Below, one piece after another: positions 8,461-15,746 of a stretch of 64,000 bases of DNA (position 1 is the first letter of the stretch; the number at the start of each line of letters is the position of its first letter). The position numbers and the translations under genes are program-made. Below the pieces are notes generated by a model. That model worked only from the letters and a program-made list of their open reading frames with translations, made no database searches and was not told the DNA's origin. Location of the stretch: NCBI GenBank assembly GCA_964515055.1, contig CAZEUG010000004.1, positions 31,757 to 95,756 of the forward strand, in the 5' to 3' direction. Source of the DNA: QAMX01 sp964515055. Lineage in GTDB: Bacteria > Bacillota > Clostridia > Oscillospirales > QAMX01.

Positions 8461-9708
8461 TCAGCGAACCTGCCCATTTCCGTAAATGATATATTTCACA
8501 CTGGTCAGCGCAGTCAGTCCCATTGGACCGCGAGCATGGAGCTTTTGTGTGGAAATGCCGATTTCCGCACCTTCGCCGAACTCTCCGCCATCCGTGAAGC
8601 GGGTGGAGGCGTTGACGTACACCGCAGCGGAATCGACCTCGTTCAAAAACTGCTGCGCAGCGTCATAGCGCTGCGTGACAATGGCCTCACTGTGATGCGT
8701 GCTGTAGCGGTTGATGTGCGCAATGGCCTCCTGCAGGCCGGAAACGACCTTGACCGACATGGCATAGTCGAGGTATTCCCGCGCATAGTCCTCCTCCGTT
8801 GCGGGCTGAATGCGCTCACCAAGGATGGCACAGGCTTTTTCGCAGCCATACAGCTGCACCTTCTTTTCCAACAACCGATCTGCAATTTTCGGCAGCAGAG
8901 CCGCGGCGACAGCTTCGTCGATCAGCAAGCTCTCCGCCGCATTGCAGACAGAGGGGCGGGAGGTTTTCGCGTTGTCCACGATGGCCACCGCCATATCCGG
9001 ATCTGCCGTCGCTTCCACATAGATGTGGCAGTTCCCGGTGCCCGTTTCAATGACCGGCACGGTGGAATGCTCCACCACCGAACGAATCAGTCCGGCACCG
9101 CCACGAGGAATCAGCACATCCAACAGGCCGTGCGCCTGCATCATGGCCTCCGCACCCTCACGGGTGGTGTCGTTCAGCAGATTGATCGCATCGGCAGGCA
9201 GCCCGACAGAGACAATGGCGCGGCGCATGATGTCGGCCAGCGCAAGGTTGCTGTGGAGCGCTTCACGCCCGCCACGCAGAATGCAGGCATTGCCAGATTT
9301 CAGGCAGAGGACAGCCGCATCCACCGTGACGTTGGGACGGGATTCAAAAATAATGCCGACAACGCCGAGTGGGACACGCTTTTTCCCGACAACCAGCCCG
9401 TTCGGACGTGTGGTCATGGAAAGCACTTCGCCAGTCGGGTCGGGCAGTGCGGCGACTTCGTCCACACCCTTCGCCATGGCCTGAATCCGCTCCGCTGTCA
9501 AACGCAGCCGATCCACCATGACCGAGCGGGTACCGTTGGCCTCTGCTGCGGCAATATCCTGCGCATTGGCAGAGAGAATGGCATCGGTCTGTGCGCGCAG
9601 CGCCTCGGAAATCGCCGACAGAGCCGCCTGCTTTTCGCGCTGTCCGACAGTGGCCAGAACAGAAGCGGCAGCACGCGCACCTGCGGCAATACATTCAAAA
9701 TTCATCAT
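8461..9708 (-). CDS. proA: Gamma-glutamyl phosphate reductase (glutamate-5-semialdehyde dehydrogenase)
   Basis: Second step of proline synthesis: reduces glutamyl-5-phosphate to the semialdehyde with NADPH. The 415-residue length is normal. The aldehyde-dehydrogenase-like fold is clear from GVVGIIFESRPNVTVDAA, the NACILRGGREA block, LIPRGGAGLI, PVIETGTGNCH and the catalytic cysteine Cys255 in TSRPSVCNAAESL. The start was placed at the ATG six bases after AAGGAG rather than at the ATG two codons upstream, which overlaps the ribosome site. It lies eleven bases after proB, the usual proBA order, so the pair is co-translated. Confidence 0.96.
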   Translation of the reverse strand: MMNFECIAAGARAAASVLATVGQREKQAALSAISEALRAQTDAILSANAQDIAAAEANGTRSVMVDRLRLTAERIQAMAKGVDEVAALPDPTGEVLSMTTRPNGLVVGKKRVPLGVVGIIFESRPNVTVDAAVLCLKSGNACILRGGREALHSNLALADIMRRAIVSVGLPADAINLLNDTTREGAEAMMQAHGLLDVLIPRGGAGLIRSVVEHSTVPVIETGTGNCHIYVEATADPDMAVAIVDNAKTSRPSVCNAAESLLIDEAVAAALLPKIADRLLEKKVQLYGCEKACAILGERIQPATEEDYAREYLDYAMSVKVVSGLQEAIAHINRYSTHHSEAIVTQRYDAAQQFLNEVDSAAVYVNASTRFTDGGEFGEGAEIGISTQKLHARGPMGLTALTSVKYIIYGNGQVR

Positions 9709-9719
9709 GGACATCTCCT

Positions 9720-10526
9720 TTATTTGCGGCCTGTGAAACGGGTTCCGTGCGGAATCCCCGCACAGATTTCAGCCAGATGCTCCGGGTGCTGCCCGTTGGT
9801 GATGACCATCTCAATGCCCGCATCGAGCAGAATTTCAGCGGCCATCAGCTTGGAGCGCATCCCGCCGGTGCCCTGTGAACCGGGATCGCCCGCCAGCGCA
9901 CGCAGCTGATCATCAATGGCGTAGACCACGGGAATCTGCTTGGCGTCCGGGCAAAGGCGCGGATCGCTGTCATACAGCCCGTCAATATCGGAAAGGTTGA
10001 CGACCAGATCGGCGCGGCACAGCAGCGCGACATAGGCCGACAGGCGGTCGTTGTCGCCGAAGGTGGTCAGACTTTCCAGCTCATAGGTGGAAATGGAGTC
10101 GTTCTCGTTGACGATCGGAATGACGCCGAGCGCGAGCAGCCGCTCAAACGTGTTGGCGGCGTGCTCCCGGTGTGCCGGGTTGTCGATGACATCGCGGGTC
10201 AGAAGAATCTGCCCGACACTGATGCCGTATTCTCCGAGCATCTTATCGTAAATGTGCATGAGGGCACACTGCCCAACTGCGGCGATGGCCTGCTTGGAGC
10301 GCGCATCGGAGGGGCGTTCGGAAATGCCCAGCTTGGCCATTCCGGCGGCAACAGCACCGGAGGTGACGAGTACGGGCGCAATCCCGCTGTTTTTCAAATC
10401 GGCGAGCGCCGTCGTCAATGCGTCAATCCGGCGCAGATTCAGCTGACCGGTTGACGGATAGGTCAATGTCGATGAACCGACCTTCACGACGACACGCCGC
10501 GTCGGCCGCTGTGTTTGTGTTTGCAT
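9720..10526 (-). CDS. proB: Glutamate 5-kinase
   Basis: First and feedback-controlled step of proline synthesis: phosphorylates glutamate. The 268 residues cover the amino-acid-kinase domain only, with VVVKVGSSTL (12-21), LVTSGAVAAGM, PIVNENDSIST, TFGDNDRLSAYVA, LVVNLSDIDGLYDSDPR and GTGGMRSKL. The C-terminal PUA domain of the E. coli enzyme (367 aa) is absent, as in many Firmicutes. The gene ends at GRK with TAA and proA starts eleven bases on. The 56-base gap to the metallophosphoesterase upstream shows no terminator. Confidence 0.96.
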   Translation of the reverse strand: MQTQTQRPTRRVVVKVGSSTLTYPSTGQLNLRRIDALTTALADLKNSGIAPVLVTSGAVAAGMAKLGISERPSDARSKQAIAAVGQCALMHIYDKMLGEYGISVGQILLTRDVIDNPAHREHAANTFERLLALGVIPIVNENDSISTYELESLTTFGDNDRLSAYVALLCRADLVVNLSDIDGLYDSDPRLCPDAKQIPVVYAIDDQLRALAGDPGSQGTGGMRSKLMAAEILLDAGIEMVITNGQHPEHLAEICAGIPHGTRFTGRK

Positions 10527-10582
10527 GAAATAGCAACCTGCCTCTTTCGCAATTTCAGAACGAATATCAAAAAATCAACGGA

Positions 10583-11572
10583 CTACTGCCGTGGCGGAAG
10601 AAAAAACTCCTTGCGCTTGCAGAACGGCGGCGTCCATGTGTTGTCCGGTTCGGAACCGTCGTGCAGCGTCAGATAGGTGCGCGCAATCTGGCCGGTGGCC
10701 TCATCGAGCACAATCATGCGCCCGCCACGCTTGAAGCCGGTCTGACAGGTAGGCTGATAGCCAGAGCAGAGCCCATAGGCGAGCAGAATGCCGAACATCT
10801 CTCCGGAATAGCAGTTGGTGTGGTCGTGCCCGACAAACACACCGCGGAAGTCCTTCAGACGATACAGGACGGAGAACAGCCCGGTGTTGACAGGCGGGTG
10901 ACAGACGCGCTCCCCGCGGTACCCCTGAATGCCGTCAAACATCCAGAGCTCATCAAATTCCGGCAGGGGGATATGGTCAAAGACGAGCGACGGAACGGCA
11001 CCCTGCGCGGCCTGCAGCGCTGTATGTGTCTGCTCCAGCCATGCAATCTGAGCGGGTCGGATGGCCGCGTCACTCCGAACGGTCGAACCGTCGGCCATCG
11101 GGTACATCGCGTTGGAATGGCCGTCCAGATGATACAGCATCCAGGCCGGACGGTCTTCTCCGGTGTGGGGCAGAATCGGCACCGCATAGTTGCCGACACC
11201 CAGCTCAGCGGGGCCGCGCTCAAACAGCGAGAGCGGCAGCGCTTCCAGCGCATCGGCCAGCAGGTGCTGTCGACCGACCGGCACATCGTCGGGGTCGTTT
11301 TCGTGGTTGCCCATGACAAAGGTGTAGGGGACGCCGAAGGACTCGAAAATATCGTTGATGCGGGCGAACAGGCGCGTCATATGCCCAATGCCGCCGTTGC
11401 AGGAAATATCCCCGGTCAAGGCGACGAGATCGGGTTGCTCACGCTCCAAAAGCGTGCGAATCAGTGCCAATGTGGTCACGTTTCGCCCGGTCAGATACCG
11501 GAAATGCATATCAGTCAGTTGTAAAATCCGGAATGTTCCATCCGGACGAAAACGGAGAGTCGGTTTGTCCAT
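10583..11572 (-). CDS. Calcineurin-like metallophosphoesterase (downstream tandem copy)
   Basis: A 329-residue two-metal phosphoesterase. The ligand motifs are TDMH (Asp21, His23), GDIS (Asp55), GNHE (Asn89, His90), FDHIPL and VGHDHTN. No signal peptide is seen, so it is probably cytoplasmic. It is clearly paralogous to the next gene upstream (11594-12664): both open with a hydrophobic ILQLTD strand after RF-R-DGTFR, and share LLADALEA, LFERGPAELGVGNYAVPI and FRGVF-GHDHTN. The two genes are 21 bases apart. The substrate is unknown. AAAGGAA precedes the ATG by nine bases. The stop is TAG, showing amber is used as an ordinary stop here. Confidence 0.88.
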   Translation of the reverse strand: MDKPTLRFRPDGTFRILQLTDMHFRYLTGRNVTTLALIRTLLEREQPDLVALTGDISCNGGIGHMTRLFARINDIFESFGVPYTFVMGNHENDPDDVPVGRQHLLADALEALPLSLFERGPAELGVGNYAVPILPHTGEDRPAWMLYHLDGHSNAMYPMADGSTVRSDAAIRPAQIAWLEQTHTALQAAQGAVPSLVFDHIPLPEFDELWMFDGIQGYRGERVCHPPVNTGLFSVLYRLKDFRGVFVGHDHTNCYSGEMFGILLAYGLCSGYQPTCQTGFKRGGRMIVLDEATGQIARTYLTLHDGSEPDNTWTPPFCKRKEFFLPPRQ

Positions 11573-11593
11573 ATCAGATGATTCCTTTCAGCC

Positions 11594-12664
11594 TCAATTG
11601 CGGGAAAATGCATCCGCCGATGGCAGAAATCTGGAACGTGTGAACCGCGGAGGCGTCCAGCCTTCCGCTTCAGAAACATGATCATAGCGGGCAATGTAGG
11701 TTCGCTCAATGCGCCCGGTGGCTTCGTTCAGATCAATGACCCGCCCGCCGCGGGCAAAGCAATCCGAAAGCGGCGGGCGACCGTCCGTTGGATGGGGCAA
11801 CGCCTCCGATTGCAAGGCGTGCGGATGCGGCCAGAGACACCAGCCGAGATTGCCGGAGCAGCGGCCATAGGCCAGTAGAATGCCAAATACCTCACCGGAG
11901 CAGCTGTTGGTATGATCGTGTCCGGCAAAGACGCCGCGAAAATCCTGCAACTGCAACAGCGCGGAAAACAGCCCGGTGTTGATCGGCGGGCGACAGACCC
12001 GTTCGCCCATGTCGCCGTGGAACCCTTCAAACATCCAGAGATCGTCAAATTCCGGCAGAGGTACATGGTCAAACAGCAGAGCGGGAACCGCTCCGCAGGC
12101 GTCCTGCAACGCTCTGTGCGTCTGCTGCAGCCAGGCAATCTGACTGTGACGGACGGGTGCATCCTTGTAGACGGCAAACGCATCCGGCAGCGGCTCGTCC
12201 TCACCGGAATGACAGTCGATATGATACAGCATCCAGACCGGCCGCTTTTCACCGGTATGTGGAAAAATCGGCACCGCATAATTGCCGACACCCAGCTCAG
12301 CGGGGCCGCGTTCAAAGAGACAGAGCGGGAACGCCTCCAACGCATCGGCCAGCAGATGCTGCCGACAGGAGCCGTCAGACGCAGGGTCGCTCTCGTGGTT
12401 GCCGAGTGTCATGGTGATTGGAACCCCGGCGGACTCCATCGCATGGTACAGCGCGGAAAACTGCTCCACCATATCCGCGGCGGAACCGTCACAGGCGATA
12501 TCACCGGTCAATGCAATCAAATCCGGCTGCTCCCGCGCAATCAGCTCCGGAATCTGGGACAGGAGGACGGCATCCCGCCCGGCGACATCCACAAGGTGGA
12601 GATCTGTCAACTGTAAAATCCGAAACGTTCCGTCTGAACGGAACCGGAGTTCAGGCTTTGCCAT
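11594..12664 (-). CDS. Calcineurin-like metallophosphoesterase (upstream tandem copy)
   Basis: A 356-residue paralogue of the gene at 10583-11572, with the same metal motifs (TDLH, GDIA, GNHESD, DHVPLPEF, AGHDHTN). It differs by an insertion of about 25 residues near the C-terminus (SGNLGWCLWPHPHALQ region) where the other copy reads SGYQPTCQTGFKRGG. The insertion is tryptophan- and histidine-rich and may alter the substrate pocket. Its start overlaps the end of the deacetylase gene by 14 bases, indicating translational coupling. The substrate is unknown; coupling to a carbohydrate deacetylase hints at a sugar phosphate or phosphodiester. Confidence 0.87.
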   Translation of the reverse strand: MAKPELRFRSDGTFRILQLTDLHLVDVAGRDAVLLSQIPELIAREQPDLIALTGDIACDGSAADMVEQFSALYHAMESAGVPITMTLGNHESDPASDGSCRQHLLADALEAFPLCLFERGPAELGVGNYAVPIFPHTGEKRPVWMLYHIDCHSGEDEPLPDAFAVYKDAPVRHSQIAWLQQTHRALQDACGAVPALLFDHVPLPEFDDLWMFEGFHGDMGERVCRPPINTGLFSALLQLQDFRGVFAGHDHTNSCSGEVFGILLAYGRCSGNLGWCLWPHPHALQSEALPHPTDGRPPLSDCFARGGRVIDLNEATGRIERTYIARYDHVSEAEGWTPPRFTRSRFLPSADAFSRN

Positions 12665-13517
12665 AAAAAACCTCCCGCAGCTTTTTCAAATCCCGGTAGT
12701 TGATGAGGCGAATCCCAAGCGATTTGATGTGCTGGCGCGTGGCCGGGTCGGCAAACAGCCGATGCTCCCATACGCGGCGGAACCAGACCGATGAGGTCCC
12801 CTTCAGCTCGTCACACTCCAGAGACGGGTGAATGTACATTTCAACAAGGCCCTCCGGACAACGGTGAAACCGCTCCAGCATATCATCCCGGAATGCCTGA
12901 TAACTGGCAGACTGTGGGCCGTGCCAGTTGTATTCCCATAAATAATCGGGCAGCGGCACACGCAGCTGATGCGCCAGCTGAACCATCTGTTCAAAATGCG
13001 GCGCCGGTGCAACGCCGTCAGCGACACACGGCAGCCGGAAGGGCAAGTCAGACTCCGCACAGATCCGCAGCACCGTCGGCAGAAAACAGCGATTCTGCTC
13101 CAGCCCGTAGAGCGAGCCCATGTGGTTGTCCAGATGGGAGGGGGAAAGACCGGCCTGCCGTGCCAGAGCGATCTGGGCACGGATTTCGGCTTCGACCTCC
13201 GGCTCAACAGCCTGCGATTCCAGTTCCGCGCAGCTGCGTGGCAGATATCCGGCCGAATCGCGCAGCGTCGGACAGGGAGCGGCAGAAACCGGTCGCCAGC
13301 GGTAGTTGTTCCATTCGCTGGTCAGCGTCAGATGGACACCAATGGCGTATTCCGGGTGCGACACGGCAAAACGCAGCGCTTCCGGAGCCCAGCCGCACGG
13401 CATCATGATGGTGGCGGAGGTAATGCCACCCTTTTCAAACAGGTCAAACGTTGCGGCGTTGGCAGCATGGCACATGCCGAAATCGTCTGCGTTGATGATC
13501 AGATAAGTCTCCGGCAC
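12651..13517 (-). CDS. ChbG/YdjC-family carbohydrate deacetylase
   Basis: A 288-residue protein of the YdjC/ChbG fold, a TIM-barrel-like metal-dependent deacetylase known to act on N-acetylated oligosaccharides such as diacetylchitobiose. Signatures are LIINADDFGMC (Asp11, Asp12), GVHLTLTSEW (His62) and PSHLDNHMGSLYG (His128, His132), the metal and catalytic positions of the family. The N-terminus is cytoplasmic. The end overlaps the following metallophosphoesterase start by 14 bases. With the GH genes further along the same run it could act on amino-sugar oligomers, but the exact substrate is a guess. Confidence 0.88.
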   Translation of the reverse strand: MPETYLIINADDFGMCHAANAATFDLFEKGGITSATIMMPCGWAPEALRFAVSHPEYAIGVHLTLTSEWNNYRWRPVSAAPCPTLRDSAGYLPRSCAELESQAVEPEVEAEIRAQIALARQAGLSPSHLDNHMGSLYGLEQNRCFLPTVLRICAESDLPFRLPCVADGVAPAPHFEQMVQLAHQLRVPLPDYLWEYNWHGPQSASYQAFRDDMLERFHRCPEGLVEMYIHPSLECDELKGTSSVWFRRVWEHRLFADPATRQHIKSLGIRLINYRDLKKLREVFYGKA

Positions 13518-13551
13518 GGAACCGACACCCCTTTGCCTGATTCAAAGCCGA

Positions 13552-13589
13552 CGGGCGGGTATGCAGAACAGGACCCGCATATCCGCCCG
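13552..13589. other. Stem-loop in the PduL-deacetylase gap
   Basis: A 13-bp stem with one G-T pair (13552-13564 with 13577-13589) and a 12-base loop lies in the 125-base gap between pduL and the deacetylase gene. No T-run follows on either strand, so it is more likely an attenuator or mRNA-processing/stability element than a full terminator. It may split the long minus-strand run into separately expressed parts. Confidence 0.5.
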
Positions 13590-13642
13590 CGGCGGCGCCC
13601 ACCTCCGCATCCGTGCGGGGCGGGAAGCAAGATTCAAAATGA

Positions 13643-14212
13643 TTACGCCAGTACGACGCCGGATTTGACACCACCGACGGCGTTGGCTTCGTCTACGTCA
13701 ATGTGCATCGCGGTCGCGAATTTCTCGCTGACACGGCAAACGACCTCGTCAAACACAAGGGCGCGATCACCTTCAAGAGCCACCTTGACAATCTGCTTGT
13801 CGGACAGACCGTATTTTTCGGCATCTTCCGGCGTCAGATGGATATGACGCTTGGCGGCAATGACGCCTTCTTCGATTTCAATGGTACCGGCCGGGCCCTC
13901 GATCGTGATTTTTCCGCTGCCTGCGACATCGCCGCTTTCGCGAACCGGCGCATCCACACCCAGCGTGCGCGCATCGGTCAGAGACAGCTCAACCTGAGTG
14001 GCCTTGCGTTCCGGACCCAGAACGGCGACGTTGTCCATCCGGTTGCGCGTACCGATGATCGAGACGCGCTCATTCGATAAAAACTGCCCCGGCTGAGACA
14101 GATCACGCTTCGGCGTGAGAACGGCACCTTCACCGAACAGACGAGCCATATCTTCCTTAGACAGATGGACATGGCGAGCGCTGGTTTCAACCAAAACTGT
14201 GAAACGTTCCAT
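13643..14212 (-). CDS. pduL: Phosphate propanoyltransferase, PduL family
   Basis: The 189-residue enzyme moves an acyl group between CoA and phosphate, a phosphotransacetylase unrelated to Pta. The two PduL half-domains and zinc ligands are visible: HVHLS (His14, His16), HIHLT (His123, His125) and MHIDVDEAN (His170). SNERVSIIGTRN and GPERKATQVELS are also typical. No N-terminal encapsulation helix is present and no microcompartment shell genes are nearby, so it is probably a housekeeping cytosolic enzyme for acetate or propionate formation. It is the first gene of the minus-strand run, with its own promoter at 14252-14280. Confidence 0.93.
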   Translation of the reverse strand: MERFTVLVETSARHVHLSKEDMARLFGEGAVLTPKRDLSQPGQFLSNERVSIIGTRNRMDNVAVLGPERKATQVELSLTDARTLGVDAPVRESGDVAGSGKITIEGPAGTIEIEEGVIAAKRHIHLTPEDAEKYGLSDKQIVKVALEGDRALVFDEVVCRVSEKFATAMHIDVDEANAVGGVKSGVVLA

Positions 14213-14251
14213 TTGTGATTCATCTCCATAAACTCTGTATTTTCACCTTAT

Positions 14252-14280
14252 AGCATACCACAAATGACGGAAGATTGCAA
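14252..14280 (-). promoter_or_regulatory. Sigma-A-type promoter of pduL
   Basis: On the minus strand, -35 TTGCAA (14275-14280), a 17-base spacer and -10 TATGCT (14252-14257). It points at pduL, whose ATG has GGAG eleven bases upstream. Confidence 0.6.
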
Positions 14281-14310
14281 GCTCGAATCGTCTCAAAAGC
14301 GGAAAAACAA

Positions 14311-14372
14311 ACCGGACAGCAAAATGCCTCTTTACAATTTGTATTCTTTCCTTTATAATATTACTGTCCGGT
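14311..14372 (+). promoter_or_regulatory. Promoter of the XRE/WalRK operon bracketed by a 9-bp inverted repeat
   Basis: -35 TTTACA (14331-14336), a 17-base spacer and a perfect -10 TATAAT (14354-14359). An exact inverted repeat ACCGGACAG (14311-14319) / CTGTCCGGT (14364-14372) encloses the whole promoter, one arm upstream of -35 and one at the start site. This looks like a paired operator, and the XRE protein encoded directly downstream is the obvious candidate binder. Confidence 0.7.
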
Positions 14373-14435
14373 AATCCCAGTCAACGATTTTTCGCGGAGA
14401 GCGGAACAAATCCGGCAGAAGGGAGCACACCATCT

Positions 14436-14972
14436 ATGCAATTCGCACGAAATCTTGCTGCTTTGAGGAAACAGAAAAAAGTCAGCCAGCGGATCGCTGC
14501 ACAGGCGCTCGGCATATCTCAGGCCCTGCTTTCCCATTATGAAAATGGCCTGCGGGAACCGGGTCTGGAATTTCTCGTCCGCGCCAGCCAATATTACGAA
14601 TGCAGCGTGGATGCTCTGCTGGGAGTTCAGCCGGAAACGGCGGGGGAGAACCGGCCGAGCCTTGGCTACGCTGCCGAGGCTGCTGCCGCTCTCCACAGTC
14701 TGGTCGCTGCCGAACCGATGCTCGCAGAACAGTTGGAGCGCTGCCTGCTGGATGCTGTCTGCCGCCTGACCGCTGTTCTGACCGGCGCAACCGCCGGAGA
14801 GCTGCTGGCGATTGAAGCCATTCTCAAAGCCGATGAAACGACCTTCTGTGCATGGCTGGAACGGAAGGACAATCCGTTCAGCGTTGCACCGCTGCCGGAG
14901 GTGCTGGACAGCGCCACACGGGACATGGCCGAAAGAATCAGTGCAGCCACACGGGATGGCTGGACGCGCTGA
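14436..14972 (+). CDS. XRE-family transcriptional regulator
   Basis: 178 residues. Residues 1-60 form a Cro/CI helix-turn-helix: RNLAALRKQKKVSQRIAAQ, then ALGISQALLSHYENG, the recognition helix, and EPGLEFLVRASQYYECSVDALLG. The remaining ~115 residues are alanine-rich helices with no known ligand domain. The gene is the first after the bracketed promoter and is followed 41 bases later by walR. A WalRK operon preceded by an XRE gene is uncommon in the Bacilli model, so it may control the essential system or itself. The target is inferred only from position. Confidence 0.85.
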   Translation: MQFARNLAALRKQKKVSQRIAAQALGISQALLSHYENGLREPGLEFLVRASQYYECSVDALLGVQPETAGENRPSLGYAAEAAAALHSLVAAEPMLAEQLERCLLDAVCRLTAVLTGATAGELLAIEAILKADETTFCAWLERKDNPFSVAPLPEVLDSATRDMAERISAATRDGWTR

Positions 14973-15013
14973 CAGGAAAACAACAATCCATTCAAACGGG
15001 AGGAACGCAGCCG

Positions 15014-15712
15014 ATGGACGCGGGAAAACGAATTCTGATCGTGGAGGATGACGCGATCATCTCCGATATCATTGCATATAACCTGAAAAAAGAAGGATTT
15101 CTGCCTTTGACGGCAGCGGACGGGGAAACCGGCCTGCATATGGCGCAGACCGAAGAGCCGGATCTGATTCTGCTTGATGTCATGCTGCCGGGGATGGACG
15201 GCTTTGAAGTCTGCAAGCGGGTGCGGGAGACTTCGGCGGTGCCCATTCTGATGCTGACGGCACGCGAAGGTGAAGACGATAAGGTCGAGGGGCTGGAGCT
15301 TGGCGCAGATGACTACATTACGAAGCCCTTTCAGATGCGCGAGCTGATTTCCCGCGTCCGTGCAAATCTTCGCCGTAGCAGCGGGGAACTGGTCACGGGC
15401 GAACGGACGGAGGAACTGACCATCGATATGCGCCGAAAAGCCGTCTGCATCAACGGCCGGACACTGGACGTCAGTGCACGTGAATTTGAACTGCTCCGAC
15501 TGCTGACCTCCATACCGGGTCAGGTTTTCACCCGGGAGGAAATTCTCCGGCAGGCGTTCGGCTATGAATACGACGGCGGAACGCGCATCGTGGACGTCGC
15601 GGTTCGCCGCCTGCGCGAAAAGCTGGAGGAATGTCAGGAGGGCGCGGGTCGCCTGATCGCAACCCGCCACGGCATCGGCTATTACTTTGCGCCGGATGCC
15701 AGCCGACAGTAA
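15014..15712 (+). CDS. walR: WalR/YycF-like OmpR-family response regulator
   Basis: 232 residues. The receiver domain has the acidic pair Glu11-Asp12-Asp13, phosphoacceptor Asp55 (LILLDVMLPG), the LTARE switch threonine and TKPF lysine. A winged-helix output domain (about 130-228) follows. The start is the ATG ten bases after GGGAGG and matches family N-termini (GKRILIVEDD); a longer in-frame extension has no support. The gene order walR-walK-yycH-yycI identifies it as the WalR of the cell-wall homeostasis system that controls autolysins in low-GC Gram-positives. It is followed directly by the kinase gene. Confidence 0.9.
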   Translation: MDAGKRILIVEDDAIISDIIAYNLKKEGFLPLTAADGETGLHMAQTEEPDLILLDVMLPGMDGFEVCKRVRETSAVPILMLTAREGEDDKVEGLELGADDYITKPFQMRELISRVRANLRRSSGELVTGERTEELTIDMRRKAVCINGRTLDVSAREFELLRLLTSIPGQVFTREEILRQAFGYEYDGGTRIVDVAVRRLREKLEECQEGAGRLIATRHGIGYYFAPDASRQ

Positions 15713-15746
15713 ACCGGAACCCGGAGAGAAAGGACAGAAAACAGCC

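Noticed and set aside
7009..9909. A 966-codon open frame on the plus strand, opposite DUF1846, proA and proB
   Set aside because: It is the mirror frame of three conserved proteins. Long antisense frames occur in GC-rich genes because stop codons are rare. The antisense product shows no family motif and no ribosome site.
10583..10585. TAG as a reassigned sense codon in this organism
   Set aside because: TAG ends this gene and the LysR gene (59430-59432) at family-typical positions, so amber works as a stop.
13643..14212. Microcompartment-associated PduL
   Set aside because: No encapsulation peptide and no shell-protein genes are present, so a cytosolic enzyme is more likely.
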